A program made the position numbers and the translations under genes. From DATAUD01 sp035511075 (GTDB lineage Bacteria > Verrucomicrobiota > Verrucomicrobiia > Limisphaerales > Palsa-1400): a DNA stretch of 64,000 nt. Numbering within the stretch: position 1 is the first letter of the stretch; each line of letters opens with the position of its first letter. The stretch is taken from assembly GCA_035511075.1 (NCBI GenBank), contig DATKFW010000059.1, positions 120,583 through 184,582 on the forward strand, read 5' to 3'. Shown here piece after piece: positions 37,357 through 46,764 of the stretch. The notes beneath the pieces were generated by a model. That model was not told where the DNA came from. It did not search any database and saw only the letters and a list, made by a program, of their open reading frames with translations.

Positions 37357-38660
37357 CAGGGCCGTCCAGTCAGGCGCCTGTCCGGAGTGCGACCGGACAG
37401 GCGCCGTCCGCGGATGAATGGCCCCTTCCGCCTCGGCGCTCGTGCCTTCTTCTCGGGTGCGTTGTCCTGGGCTACATGGGTATCTATCTCTGCCGCAAGA
37501 ATCTGTCGGTGGCGGTTCCCATGATCCAAAAGTCCTTTGGTGTCAACAAAGCCCAAACCGGGGACATCATCAGCTACAGCGCCGCGGCATACGCCGTGGG
37601 CAAGTTCGTTTTCGGTCCTGTCATAGACAAATTTGGAGGCCGAATCTGCCTGTTGCTCGCGATGGCTGGGGTTGCCGTGTTTGGCGGGCTGGGGGCGTTC
37701 GCAGGATCCATTCCGATGCTGGCGCTTTGTTACAGCGCCAATCGCTTCTGCGGATCGGCGGGCTGGGGCGCAATTGTCAAACAAACTCCACGCTGGTTTC
37801 CGCAACGGCACTGGGCCTTGGCCATGGCCTTTCTTTCGTTGAGCTTTGTTTTTGGCGGTGTCGTCGCACTCGTCCTCGCAGGAAAGATCGCCGCGTGGAG
37901 CCACGACAATTGGCGCATGGTGATGGGATTGCCGTCCCTGGTTTTGCTCGCCCTCCTAATAATCATGTGGTGGATCCTTCCCGGTGACCGCCCGGCGGCT
38001 CAAACCAGTTCCGACAACAATGGTTTCAATTTCTCATACCTGAAGCGTCTGATCAAACTCCCCCAATTGTGGGTCCTTTGCGCAATGGCTTTCGCGCTTT
38101 ACATCATGCGCGAGACGTTTAATGACTGGACGGTGGACTTTTTCAAAACAGAAGGCGGCGCGTCCATGAGCAACCAGGTCGCGGCTCTTCTTTCGACGCC
38201 CTTTGACGCGGCCGGGGCCATTGGCATCGTTCTGCTCGGCTGGATGTTTGACAGAGTGACGGGACGCCGCCGCACGATCATCCTCTTCGGGACTCTGGGC
38301 CTGCTGGCCGTTTTGATCTATGGCCTGCCGTCCTTCTACCGGCTCGGTCTGTGGCCTGTGGAGACCGCTATTGGCCTGATCGGTTTTTTGTCTTATGGGC
38401 CTTATAGCCTGCTGGCGGGTGTTCTGGCCGTCGAAATCGGCGGCCGCAGGGGCGTTGCAACCGTGGCCGGATTGGTGGACTCGGCCGGTTATGTGGCTAC
38501 GATTTTCGCCGGACACTGTTTTGGCAGACTCTTGGATTACGGCGGCTACAAACTGGGATTCCACGTCTTGGCATTCGTGACCCTGACGGCGGCCTTCCTC
38601 TGCCTCGGTTTGAAATCCGGCCAAACAACCCTTGAACCATCCGATGCGCCTCACACCTGA
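37353..38660 (+). CDS. MFS transporter, organophosphate:phosphate antiporter type (predicted phosphonate permease)
   Basis: The ATG at 37353 overlaps the preceding stop (ATGA). The 435-residue protein has about 12 membrane helices and the GlpT/UhpT-like early motifs YMGIYLCRKNLSVAVPMI and SYSAAAYAVGKFVFGPVIDK. The loop VIDKFGGRICLL corresponds to the MFS signature between helices 2 and 3. Members of this group exchange organophosphates for inorganic phosphate. The next gene, phnW, overlaps its 3' end by 17 bases, and phnA and phnY follow. It is therefore a good candidate for importing 2-aminoethylphosphonate or a related phosphonate and perhaps exporting phosphate. The substrate is inferred from context only. 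Confidence 0.85.
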   Translation: MTGPSSQAPVRSATGQAPSADEWPLPPRRSCLLLGCVVLGYMGIYLCRKNLSVAVPMIQKSFGVNKAQTGDIISYSAAAYAVGKFVFGPVIDKFGGRICLLLAMAGVAVFGGLGAFAGSIPMLALCYSANRFCGSAGWGAIVKQTPRWFPQRHWALAMAFLSLSFVFGGVVALVLAGKIAAWSHDNWRMVMGLPSLVLLALLIIMWWILPGDRPAAQTSSDNNGFNFSYLKRLIKLPQLWVLCAMAFALYIMRETFNDWTVDFFKTEGGASMSNQVAALLSTPFDAAGAIGIVLLGWMFDRVTGRRRTIILFGTLGLLAVLIYGLPSFYRLGLWPVETAIGLIGFLSYGPYSLLAGVLAVEIGGRRGVATVAGLVDSAGYVATIFAGHCFGRLLDYGGYKLGFHVLAFVTLTAAFLCLGLKSGQTTLEPSDAPHT

Positions 38661-39774
38661 AATCCCCCCCGCCCGGGACAAGTTGCTCTTCACTCCGGGA
38701 CCGTTGACAACGAGCCAAACCGTAAAGCAGGCAATGCTGCGGGACGCGGGTTCGTGGCATTCGGATTTTAACGCGCTGGTAGCCGAGGTGCGGTCGCGTC
38801 TGCTGACCCTTGCCGGAGTGACGCGCGCGGACGGCTGGGAAGCCATCCTCATGCAGGGCTCCGGCACCTTCGGAGTCGAATCCGTTTTCCAAAGTTGCGT
38901 GCCGCCGCATGGCCGCGTGGTGGTGCTCGCAAACGGCGCTTATGGCGAGCGGATCGTCCAAATGTTGAAACACGCCAGAATCGATCACCATGTCCTGCGC
39001 ACGGCGGAAGACCTTCCTTTCGACGCCGCTGAATTGGACAGCTATCTGGCTGCAGATAACGCCGTGACGCACGTTGCGGTCGTCCATTGCGAAACGACGA
39101 CGGGCCTGCTCAACCCGATCGACTCCATCGGTCGCGTGGCCAGACGTTACGACAAAACATTTGTCGTGGACGCAATGAGCAGTTTTTGCGGAATCCCGAT
39201 TAGTATTGCTGAGTGCGAAATTGATTTCCTCATCTCGTCTTCGAGCAAGTGCATCGAAGGAGTGCCGGGCCTTGCATTCGTTATTTGCCGCCGGTCAGCA
39301 TTGCTGGCCAGCGAGGGTTGGGCGCGGAGTCTGAGTCTTGATCTGCTGGGCCAACTCAAAGGATTCGAAAAGGACGGCAAGTTTCGCTACACCCCGCCAA
39401 CGCATGTCATTCTTGCGTTCGACCAGGCAATACGGGAATTGGAACTGGAAGGCGGAGTGCCCGCCCGCCATCAGCGTTACCGCCGCAATCACGAAACCCT
39501 CCTGGCCGGAATGGCCCGCCTCGGTTTTCGTCTCTATCTCAATCCCGTCCTGCAAAGCCCGATTATCACCGCTTTTCACTACCCGGCAAACGGATGGTTC
39601 AACTTCGACCGGTTTTACGAGGATTTAAGCAACCGCGGCTTCATCATCTATCCGGGAAAACTGACAAAGGTGGACACGTTCCGAATCGCCAACGTCGGAC
39701 GTCTGTTTCCGGCCGATATCGAGCAACTCCTCGACGCCATTGCCTCGGTCGTCAAACAAATGTCACATGACTGA
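38644..39774 (+). CDS. phnW: 2-aminoethylphosphonate:pyruvate aminotransferase PhnW
   Basis: I start at the ATG at 38644 (MRLTPEIPPARDKLLFTPGP); a TTG four codons earlier is possible. The 376-residue class V aminotransferase is normal length for PhnW. Family features are KLLFTPGPLTTSQTVKQAML, the RDAGSWHSDFN stretch, MQGSGTFGVESVF, VVDAMSSFCGIPI, and the PLP lysine Lys202 in SSSSKCIEGVPG. The enzyme moves the amino group of 2-aminoethylphosphonate to pyruvate, giving phosphonoacetaldehyde and alanine in the cytoplasm. It overlaps the transporter upstream and phnA downstream (8 bases). No phosphonatase (PhnX) follows, so phosphonoacetaldehyde goes to PhnY and PhnA. Confidence 0.93.
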   Translation: MRLTPEIPPARDKLLFTPGPLTTSQTVKQAMLRDAGSWHSDFNALVAEVRSRLLTLAGVTRADGWEAILMQGSGTFGVESVFQSCVPPHGRVVVLANGAYGERIVQMLKHARIDHHVLRTAEDLPFDAAELDSYLAADNAVTHVAVVHCETTTGLLNPIDSIGRVARRYDKTFVVDAMSSFCGIPISIAECEIDFLISSSSKCIEGVPGLAFVICRRSALLASEGWARSLSLDLLGQLKGFEKDGKFRYTPPTHVILAFDQAIRELELEGGVPARHQRYRRNHETLLAGMARLGFRLYLNPVLQSPIITAFHYPANGWFNFDRFYEDLSNRGFIIYPGKLTKVDTFRIANVGRLFPADIEQLLDAIASVVKQMSHD

Positions 39775-41008
39775 GTTTTCTGCCAATGGCCGCGCTTATC
39801 GCCTCTCACCAGTGCCCATTGTCGTCATCTGCCTGGACGGATCGGCGGACGAATACCTGGACGCGGCGATGGCGCGCGGCCGGATGCCCAACCTCCAGCG
39901 TCTCAGCGTCCAGGGGTATCGCGGCCTGGCGCGGGGAGCGATGCCGAGCCTGACAAATGTCAATAATACTTCCATTGTCACCGGCGCCCCGCCGCGCATT
40001 CACGGAATCGGCGGCAACTATTTCTTCGACACCACCTGCGCCCAGGAAGTCATGATGAATTCGGCGGCGTTTCTCCGGGTCGAAACCATTTTCCCCGCTG
40101 CGCAGCGGGCGGGACGACGGGTCGCGGTCGTGACCGCCAAGGAAAAGCTGCGAGACATCTTTGCCTCCGGCTTGATCGATTTGGGCGGGATCGCCCTCTC
40201 CTCCGAGAAGGCCCGCGAGGCCGCGCGCGCCACCCACGGCATCGACGCGGTGGAGTCGCTTGTGGGGCCGACGCCCCCCATTTACAGCGGAGAAGCGTCG
40301 CTCTACGTTTTGAAAACGGGCGTGAAACTGATCGAACACGAAATGGCGGATTTCCTGTACTTGAGCACGACCGATTTCATACAGCATAAGTTTGGCCCGG
40401 ATTCGCCGGAGGCGGTCGAGTTCTACGCGGGCATCGACGAGGAACTCGGGCAGCTCCTCGCGCTCGGGGCGCTGGTGGGCCTCACCGCTGATCACGGCAT
40501 GAACGCCAAGCAGAAGGCCGACGGCTCGCCCAACGTCATTTACCTTGAATCTCACCTGGCGCAGCAGTTTGGTCCCGGATTTCGCGTCATTCTGCCCATC
40601 ACCGATCCATACGTCGCGCATCACGGGGCGTTGGGATCGTTTGCGCAAATACATCTCCCGCCGGCAAACGGGCTTGCCATCGGGGCCGTGATCGCGTTTC
40701 TTGAGCAATTGCCAGGCGTGGCTGAAGTCCTGGAGCGGGCTTCTGCGGCGCGGCGGATGGAGCTTCCGGAGGACCGCATGGGCGATCTTGTCGTCTGTTC
40801 TACCCGCGACGTTGTGTTGGGACGCACTCCGCAATGGCACGATCTGACCGCCTTGAAAAACGGCCTCCGGTCTCACGGCGGGCGATACGAAGAGATGGTG
40901 CCCTTCGTTCTCAGCGCGCCACTGAATGCGGAGTACGCCGCGCGGGCGCGCGGCGATGTTCGGAACTTCGATATTTTCGATTTTACATGCAACGGAACAC
41001 TGCCATGA
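39767..41008 (+). CDS. phnA: Phosphonoacetate hydrolase PhnA
   Basis: The start is the ATG at 39767, overlapping the phnW stop by 8 bases. The 413-residue enzyme belongs to the alkaline phosphatase superfamily. The first metal Asp is in PIVVICLDGSADEYL. The nucleophile Thr63 lies in AMPSLTNVNNTSIVTG, which is the PhnA version of the motif. Metal ligands are in FLYLSTTDFIQHKFGP and LTADHGMNAK, and a late His in YVAHHGALGS. PhnA splits phosphonoacetate into acetate and phosphate, the carbon-phosphorus cleaving step of the PhnWYA route. The product has no signal peptide, consistent with cytoplasmic action. The phnY start overlaps its stop by 4 bases. Confidence 0.93.
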   Translation: MTEFSANGRAYRLSPVPIVVICLDGSADEYLDAAMARGRMPNLQRLSVQGYRGLARGAMPSLTNVNNTSIVTGAPPRIHGIGGNYFFDTTCAQEVMMNSAAFLRVETIFPAAQRAGRRVAVVTAKEKLRDIFASGLIDLGGIALSSEKAREAARATHGIDAVESLVGPTPPIYSGEASLYVLKTGVKLIEHEMADFLYLSTTDFIQHKFGPDSPEAVEFYAGIDEELGQLLALGALVGLTADHGMNAKQKADGSPNVIYLESHLAQQFGPGFRVILPITDPYVAHHGALGSFAQIHLPPANGLAIGAVIAFLEQLPGVAEVLERASAARRMELPEDRMGDLVVCSTRDVVLGRTPQWHDLTALKNGLRSHGGRYEEMVPFVLSAPLNAEYAARARGDVRNFDIFDFTCNGTLP

Positions 41009-42414
41009 ATGTTTTCAGCCTGGTTGCGGGAAAACCTGTCGGCAACGGCGCCATCCTCGTTCGAGGCCCCCACAACGGCGCCGAAGCCGGTCGCGTCACG
41101 ACGGCGTCGCGCCATGACGTGGATGCGGCGGTGGCCGCGGCACATGGGTTCCGTGAGACTCCGAGCCGCTACGAACGGGCCAAAATTCTCGACTTGACCC
41201 GTGCCGCGCTGGAAGCCCGGAGCGAAGACTTCGCCCGCCTTATCACCAGCGAAAGCGGGCTGGCTCTGCGCGAAACCCGTTACGAAGTCGGAAGAACTCT
41301 GGAAGTGCTGCGCTGCGCGGCAATGGAAGCGCTTCGTGACGACGGCCAGATTTTTTCCACGGACGTCTCTCCCCAGGGCAAAGCGCGAAAGATTTTTACC
41401 ACCCGCGAGCCATTGCGATGCGTCGCCGCGATCACCCCCTTCAACCATCCGCTAAACCAGGTGGCCCACAAAGTCGCGCCAGCGATCGCAGCCGGCACCC
41501 CGCTGGTCTTGAAACCATCGGAAAAAACGCCGCTTACGGCTTTCAAGTTTGCCGAACTCCTCTATGCCGCCGGCTTGCCCGGTCCAATGCTCAGCGTTCT
41601 GGTAGGACCGACGAGCGAAGTGGCCGAACCTCTTGTCGGCCATCCAGCCGTGGAGTTGGTCGCGTTCACAGGCAGCGTGGCGGTCGGCAAGAAAATCGCA
41701 TCTTCCGCCGGGTACAAGAAGCTGGTGCTTGAGCTGGGGGGAAACGACCCTCTGATCGTCCTGAATGACGCCGATTTGGATTTGGCGGTCACACTCGCGG
41801 CCCAAGGCAGTTACCGCAACTCCGGCCAGCGTTGCACGGCGGTCAAGCGCATCCTGGTCGAAAACGGCATTTTGGCCGATTTTACGCGGCGCCTCGTCGA
41901 AAAAACGAAGGAATACCTCTGCGGCGATCCGACTGACGAGAAAACCCTGGTGGGCACGGTGATCGACGAAGCATCCGCCGAGCACCTGGAAACCGTGCTT
42001 CGCGAAGCGGTCGCTTGCGGAGCAAAGGTGCTAATCGGCGGCGCTCGGCGCGGCGCGTTTCTGGAACCGACGGTCATCGCCGATGTTCCGCGCGATTGCA
42101 GGATGGTTGTCTCCGAAAGCTTCGGACCGCTGGCGCCGATTCTCAGTGTGCGCGACCTCGACGATGCGCTGGAAGTTGCCAATTCGACGGCCTACGGCCT
42201 TAGCTCGGGGGTGGTCACCTCGAATTTGCGAAGTGCGATCAAGGCGATCAAGACGCTGCGGTGCGGGTCGGTCAATGTGAACGAAGTCCCGGGTTTTCGC
42301 ATCGAGAGCAGCCCCTTTGGCGGCGTCAAGGACAGCGGTCTGGGGATTAAGGAGGGCGTGATTGAGGCCATCAAATCGTTCAGTTACGTCAAGACTTTCA
42401 GTCTGCCGTGGTAA
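41005..42414 (+). CDS. phnY: Phosphonoacetaldehyde dehydrogenase PhnY
   Basis: The ATG at 41005 overlaps the phnA stop (ATGA). The 469-residue aldehyde dehydrogenase has AAITPFNHPLNQVAHKVAPA, LKPSEKTPLTA (NAD-binding lysine region), VAFTGSVAVGKKI, LELGGNDPLIVL (general-base Glu) and the catalytic Cys277 in NSGQRCTAVKRI. SPFGGVKDSGLGIKEG closes the domain. It fits the PhnY branch, which oxidises phosphonoacetaldehyde to phosphonoacetate with NAD+. Its assignment rests on both its sequence and its place between phnA and the PbfA-like gene. The latter starts 7 bases after its stop. Confidence 0.92.
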   Translation: MNVFSLVAGKPVGNGAILVRGPHNGAEAGRVTTASRHDVDAAVAAAHGFRETPSRYERAKILDLTRAALEARSEDFARLITSESGLALRETRYEVGRTLEVLRCAAMEALRDDGQIFSTDVSPQGKARKIFTTREPLRCVAAITPFNHPLNQVAHKVAPAIAAGTPLVLKPSEKTPLTAFKFAELLYAAGLPGPMLSVLVGPTSEVAEPLVGHPAVELVAFTGSVAVGKKIASSAGYKKLVLELGGNDPLIVLNDADLDLAVTLAAQGSYRNSGQRCTAVKRILVENGILADFTRRLVEKTKEYLCGDPTDEKTLVGTVIDEASAEHLETVLREAVACGAKVLIGGARRGAFLEPTVIADVPRDCRMVVSESFGPLAPILSVRDLDDALEVANSTAYGLSSGVVTSNLRSAIKAIKTLRCGSVNVNEVPGFRIESSPFGGVKDSGLGIKEGVIEAIKSFSYVKTFSLPW

Positions 42415-42421
42415 GGGCAAT

Positions 42422-43792
42422 ATGTCAAATATAAATACACCCTCCGATGGCATGAACACCGAAGGGGACCTTAATCTTTCAACCCATCGGCGCCTCTGGA
42501 CGGACGACAACATTGACGCCGTTACACGCGGATACCTCGACCGCGACGCGCGATCCTTTCTGCATCAATCCCTTTCCTCTCCGTGCTTGAATGTCATCAA
42601 ATCCGCCTCCGGCTCAGGATTCGTGGACACCGCCGGCCGCACTTACCTCGACTTTCACGGCAATAACGTTCACACGGTTGGGTTCGGCCATCCCCGCGTG
42701 GTCGCCGCGATCATCGAGCAGTTGGGCCAACTGAGCTTTTGCACGCGCCGTTACACTTGCGAACCGGCGATTCGCTTCGCCGAAAAACTTATCCAAATCG
42801 CCCCTCCCGGCCTCGACCGCGTCTTGCTGGCGCCCGGCGGAACGACCGCCATCGGCACAGCCCTCAAGCTGGCGCGTGTGGCCACGGGCCGGTTCAAATT
42901 CGTTTCGATGTGGGATTCATTTCATGGCGCGTCGCTGGATGCCATTTCGGTTGGCGGCGAAGCGGTCTTTCGACGTGGCATCGGTCCACTGCTGCCGGGG
43001 TGCGAACATGTTCCACCACCCGACAACCGCCATTGCCCCTTCAAATGCGGCGCGTCGTGTTCGCTTGCCTGCGCCGATTACGTCGATTACGTTTTGGAAA
43101 AGGAGGGCGACGTCGCCGCGGTCATCGGCGAAACCATTCGTTCCATTCCTTTTATTCCTCCGCCGGATTATTGGAAACGGATTCGCGCCAGTTGCGACAA
43201 ACACGGCGCGCTTCTTATTCTGGACGAAATTCCCATGGGCCTTGGCCGCACGGGACGAATGTTCGCCTGCCAGCACTATGCGGTGACACCTGATATTCTG
43301 GTGCTCGGCAAAGGTTTGGGCGGCGGCATTTTCCCTCTGGCCGCCGTGCTCTGTCGCGGCGCGCTGAACGTCGCGCAACACACTGCTTTGGGGCATTACA
43401 CGCACGAGAAGAATCCAGTGGCTTGCGCCGCCGGTCTGGCCACGCTCCAAGTGATCGAAGAGGAAGGCTTGATTGACAGCGCGCGCTCGCTCGGCCATTA
43501 CGCGATGGATCGTCTTCGCGATATGGCCCAGCGTCACCCTTTGATTGGCGACATCCGCGGCCTCGGCCTTATTCTGGGCGTCGAATTGCTGAAAGATCGG
43601 TCCACTCTTGAGCCGGCAACCGATGAAGCCGAACGCGTCATGTACGCGGCTCTGCGGGGCGGTCTGAATTTCAAGGTCACGATGGGAAATATCCTCACGT
43701 TAACGCCGCCATTGACACTGACTCAGGCCGAAATGGATCAAGCGCTCGCGATCCTCGAACGCGCCATTGAAGAGGTTGAAACCCGTTCGTGA
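42422..43792 (+). CDS. pbfA: PbfA-like (R)-1-hydroxy-2-aminoethylphosphonate ammonia-lyase (class III aminotransferase fold)
   Basis: The ATG at 42422 has a weak AAGGG site and follows phnY by 7 bases; the longer frame begins inside phnY. The 456-residue protein has the class III aminotransferase fold: LLAPGGTTAIGTALKLARVA, VSMWDSFHGASLDAISVG, LLILDEIPMGLGRTG, and the PLP lysine Lys297 in LVLGKGLGGGIFPLA. A Cys/His-rich insert (HCPFKCGASCSLAC, about 200-215) and the NTEGDLNLSTHRR N-terminus fit the PbfA group found beside PhnWYA. PbfA removes ammonia and water from (R)-1-hydroxy-2-aminoethylphosphonate, forming phosphonoacetaldehyde, so it widens the substrate range. An ordinary transaminase remains possible. 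Its stop overlaps the next GTG by 4 bases. Confidence 0.82.
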   Translation: MSNINTPSDGMNTEGDLNLSTHRRLWTDDNIDAVTRGYLDRDARSFLHQSLSSPCLNVIKSASGSGFVDTAGRTYLDFHGNNVHTVGFGHPRVVAAIIEQLGQLSFCTRRYTCEPAIRFAEKLIQIAPPGLDRVLLAPGGTTAIGTALKLARVATGRFKFVSMWDSFHGASLDAISVGGEAVFRRGIGPLLPGCEHVPPPDNRHCPFKCGASCSLACADYVDYVLEKEGDVAAVIGETIRSIPFIPPPDYWKRIRASCDKHGALLILDEIPMGLGRTGRMFACQHYAVTPDILVLGKGLGGGIFPLAAVLCRGALNVAQHTALGHYTHEKNPVACAAGLATLQVIEEEGLIDSARSLGHYAMDRLRDMAQRHPLIGDIRGLGLILGVELLKDRSTLEPATDEAERVMYAALRGGLNFKVTMGNILTLTPPLTLTQAEMDQALAILERAIEEVETRS

Positions 43793-46764
43793 AAGCCAAT
43801 GTCCTATCGCTGGCGATGGCGGGTGCTTTATTGTGGGAGGCGGCCGATTGTCATGCGGCCTTGTCCATGACGAACTTCTTCAATTTTGAAAATAACCCCG
43901 TCCATCCCGTTGCCCTAAGCCCTGATGCGACGCGACTCGCGGTTTGTAACTTGCCGGACGATCGATTGGAAATCTTCGACGTCACTTCCGGCTCGCCTGT
44001 TTCTCTGGGCAGTATCACGGTGGGTCTCGAGCCAGTGACGGTCCGCTTTCGCACCGCGACGGAAATGTGGGTGGCCAACCACGTCTCCGGTTCCGTCAGC
44101 GTTGTTGATTTGCCGTCGATGCGGGTCACGGCGACTCTAAGCGTGTCCAACGAACCATCGGACATAGTCTTCGCTGGCTCGCCGGCGCTGGCCTTCATCT
44201 CCTGCGAACGCTTCGGCTTGGTGCAGGTTGTGAATCCCGCCAATTTGCTGACGGTGACCAATATCGCCATCGCCGGCAAACGTCCCAGGGCGATGGCGGT
44301 CAGCCCGGACGGTTCCACCGTCTATGCGGCCATCTTCCAGTCCGGGAACGCTTCAACGATCATCAGTGCGGGCATCGGACCGCTGCTATCGCTTCCACCA
44401 GCCAACCCCGTCACATTACCGGACACCCCCTACGACGGCGTCGACCCGCCGCCGAATAATGGAATCAATTTTGTCCCTGCGCTCAACCCCGCATTGTCCA
44501 ATACCGCCCCCCTCGTCACCGGATTGATAGTCAAGAAGAACACGGCAGGCCGTTGGATGGATGATAACCAGGGCGATTGGACCGACTTCATCAGCGGCGA
44601 CAACGCTGCCTCGACTGGCCGCCCGCAGGGCTGGGACATGCCCGATCACGACCTCGCGGTCATCAATGCAGCCACATTCTCGGTCACACACGCCACAGGC
44701 CTGATGAATCTTTGCATGGCGCTGGATATCAACCCCGCCACAGGCCAAATCGCCATCGTCGGCACCGATGCCATCAACCAAATCCGATTTCAACCGGTGC
44801 TCAACGGGATTTTTGTGCGAGTGGAGATGGCCCTGGTCGATCCGGTGGCATTGACCAACCAGGTCCTGGATTTGAATCCTCATTTGAATTACCAAACCCC
44901 GGTCGTATCGGAGTCACTGCGCGAACTTTCCCTCGGCGACCCGCGCGCAATGGTATGGAGTTCCGACGGCACGCGCGGATACATCACCGGCATGGGCTCG
45001 GGCAACCTGATTATCGTCGATGCCCAAGGCAATCGCGTCGGGACCAATCCGCCAATCGACTTGGGCGAAGGTCCCACTGGAATCGCATTGGACGAAGGAC
45101 GCGGACGCCTCTATGTTTACAATCGTTTCGATGGCAGCATCTCGACAGTGGACATCACGAACCAAGTCGTTACCGCAACGCTGCCGATATTTGATCCGAC
45201 ACCGGCGGTCATCAAGACGGGCCGGCCCTTCCTGTATGACACCCATTTGACTTCCGGCCTGGGGCAAGCCGCGTGCGCTTCCTGTCATGTGGATGGCAGG
45301 TCAGACGGTCTGGCGTGGGACCTTGGTGACCCTACCGCGACCGTTCAGGCCATTGATTCCAGCTACAACTTTGCCAACCCGCTCCCAGCCGTGACCAATA
45401 ACTACCATCCGATGAAGGGTCCAATGACGACGGTCACGTTGCAGGACATCATCGGCCACGAACCATTCCACTGGCGCGGTGACCGCCAGGGCATCGAGCA
45501 ATTCAACATCGGTTTCACCAACTTGCTGGCCATGCCCGAGGGATTGGACACAAATGAAATGCAGGAATTGAAGAGCTTCCTCGGCACGATTGGCTTTGGC
45601 CCCAATCCGTTTCGGCCACCCGATAATTCCCTGCCGACAAATCTCGCCCTGCCAGGGCAATTTGCTCTGGGCAACGGCGTCCTTCCCGCCGGCGCGCCTC
45701 TGCCCAATGGCAACGCGAGCAACGGGTTGGCGTTCTTCGCCAATGAGCAAAGTTCCACCGGCTGCGTTCTCTGCCACACTCTGCCTACCGGCCTGGGAAC
45801 GGACATGCACTTTAGCGGCAATCACTGGGAGGAGATTCCTCCGGGGACCAATTCCGATCATCATCTGGCGCTGGTGGCGATCCCGAGCTCAGACAATTTG
45901 CCCTTCAAAATTCCACAACTCCGAAACCTGTTTGACAAGACCGGCATGGACCTGGCTCACACCAACAGCGGGTCGGGCTTTGGGTTCTCCCACGATGGCA
46001 GTGTCGATTCGCTGGTTCGCTTGGTGCAGTACTCATTCCAATTGTCAAACGATCAGCAAACTGCGGACTTGGTGGCCTTCCTGTTTTCTTTGACCGGCTC
46101 CGACCTCCCAGGCGGTTCGTTGACGGACCCGGACAACGCGCCCGGTGTGGCGAGCCAGGACACTCCGGCCGCCACGGGGATTCAAATCACTCTGAGCAAC
46201 TCCGCGCCCGCAGCCTTGCTCAATACGATGCTGGGCTTGGCCGCCGACCCTTTCAGCAGGCTGGATCTTGTGGTCAAAGGCCGGGAAAACGGCTTGCCGC
46301 GCGGCTGGTTCTTCGAGTGGACGAGCGGATTTTTCCAGTCTGACCGCGGCGCGGAAACAGAAACGCCCGCTCAATTGCTCGCGCTGGCGGCGCCCGGCAG
46401 CGAGCAAACCTACATGCTTGTGCCGGCGGGATCCGGCGAACGCATCGGCATCGACCGCGACGCCGATGGTTATTTTGACCAGGACGAATTGGACGCCGGC
46501 TCCAACCCCGCAGATCCGCTCTCCACTCCAGCCGGGCCGCCCCCGCAAATCGGTGCCTTCGCCCTGGCCGTCACCAACGGCGTTGCGTTCACTTGGTATG
46601 CCGTGCCCGGGCTGACTTGCCAGCTACAATTTAAGAACAGTCTCGGGGACCCCGTCTGGACCACCCTCTCGATCCAGTCCGCCAACCCCGGCTTGCTTTC
46701 CGCAACCGATCCCACGCACCCCACCAACTCTGCCAGATTCTATCGCATAGTCGCCACGCCGTGA
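43789..46764 (+). CDS. Secreted YVTN propeller with two haem-c motifs
   Basis: The GTG at 43789 overlaps the pbfA stop (GTGA). The 991-residue product has a signal peptide (VLSLAMAGALLWEAADCHAA). The first 480 residues form a YVTN propeller with repeats such as VALSPDATRLAVCN, AMAVSPDGSTVYAA and GIALDEGRGRLYVYNR. A cytochrome-like region has two CxxCH motifs, Cys496-His500 (ACASCHVDGR) and Cys659-His663 (CVLCHT), as in methylamine-utilisation or peroxidase-related di-haem proteins. A calcium-type repeat DRDADGYFDQDELD and the shared C-terminal module (CQLQFKNSLGDPVW to FYRIVATP) complete it. It acts outside the cytoplasm, perhaps as an oxidoreductase. Its tight coupling to pbfA is striking. 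Confidence 0.87.
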   Translation: MKANVLSLAMAGALLWEAADCHAALSMTNFFNFENNPVHPVALSPDATRLAVCNLPDDRLEIFDVTSGSPVSLGSITVGLEPVTVRFRTATEMWVANHVSGSVSVVDLPSMRVTATLSVSNEPSDIVFAGSPALAFISCERFGLVQVVNPANLLTVTNIAIAGKRPRAMAVSPDGSTVYAAIFQSGNASTIISAGIGPLLSLPPANPVTLPDTPYDGVDPPPNNGINFVPALNPALSNTAPLVTGLIVKKNTAGRWMDDNQGDWTDFISGDNAASTGRPQGWDMPDHDLAVINAATFSVTHATGLMNLCMALDINPATGQIAIVGTDAINQIRFQPVLNGIFVRVEMALVDPVALTNQVLDLNPHLNYQTPVVSESLRELSLGDPRAMVWSSDGTRGYITGMGSGNLIIVDAQGNRVGTNPPIDLGEGPTGIALDEGRGRLYVYNRFDGSISTVDITNQVVTATLPIFDPTPAVIKTGRPFLYDTHLTSGLGQAACASCHVDGRSDGLAWDLGDPTATVQAIDSSYNFANPLPAVTNNYHPMKGPMTTVTLQDIIGHEPFHWRGDRQGIEQFNIGFTNLLAMPEGLDTNEMQELKSFLGTIGFGPNPFRPPDNSLPTNLALPGQFALGNGVLPAGAPLPNGNASNGLAFFANEQSSTGCVLCHTLPTGLGTDMHFSGNHWEEIPPGTNSDHHLALVAIPSSDNLPFKIPQLRNLFDKTGMDLAHTNSGSGFGFSHDGSVDSLVRLVQYSFQLSNDQQTADLVAFLFSLTGSDLPGGSLTDPDNAPGVASQDTPAATGIQITLSNSAPAALLNTMLGLAADPFSRLDLVVKGRENGLPRGWFFEWTSGFFQSDRGAETETPAQLLALAAPGSEQTYMLVPAGSGERIGIDRDADGYFDQDELDAGSNPADPLSTPAGPPPQIGAFALAVTNGVAFTWYAVPGLTCQLQFKNSLGDPVWTTLSIQSANPGLLSATDPTHPTNSARFYRIVATP

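Noticed and set aside
37353..43792. C-P lyase or phosphonatase (PhnX) pathway
   Set aside because: None of the phnGHIJKLM-type genes or a HAD-type phosphonatase is present; the genes fit the PhnW-PhnY-PhnA hydrolytic route.
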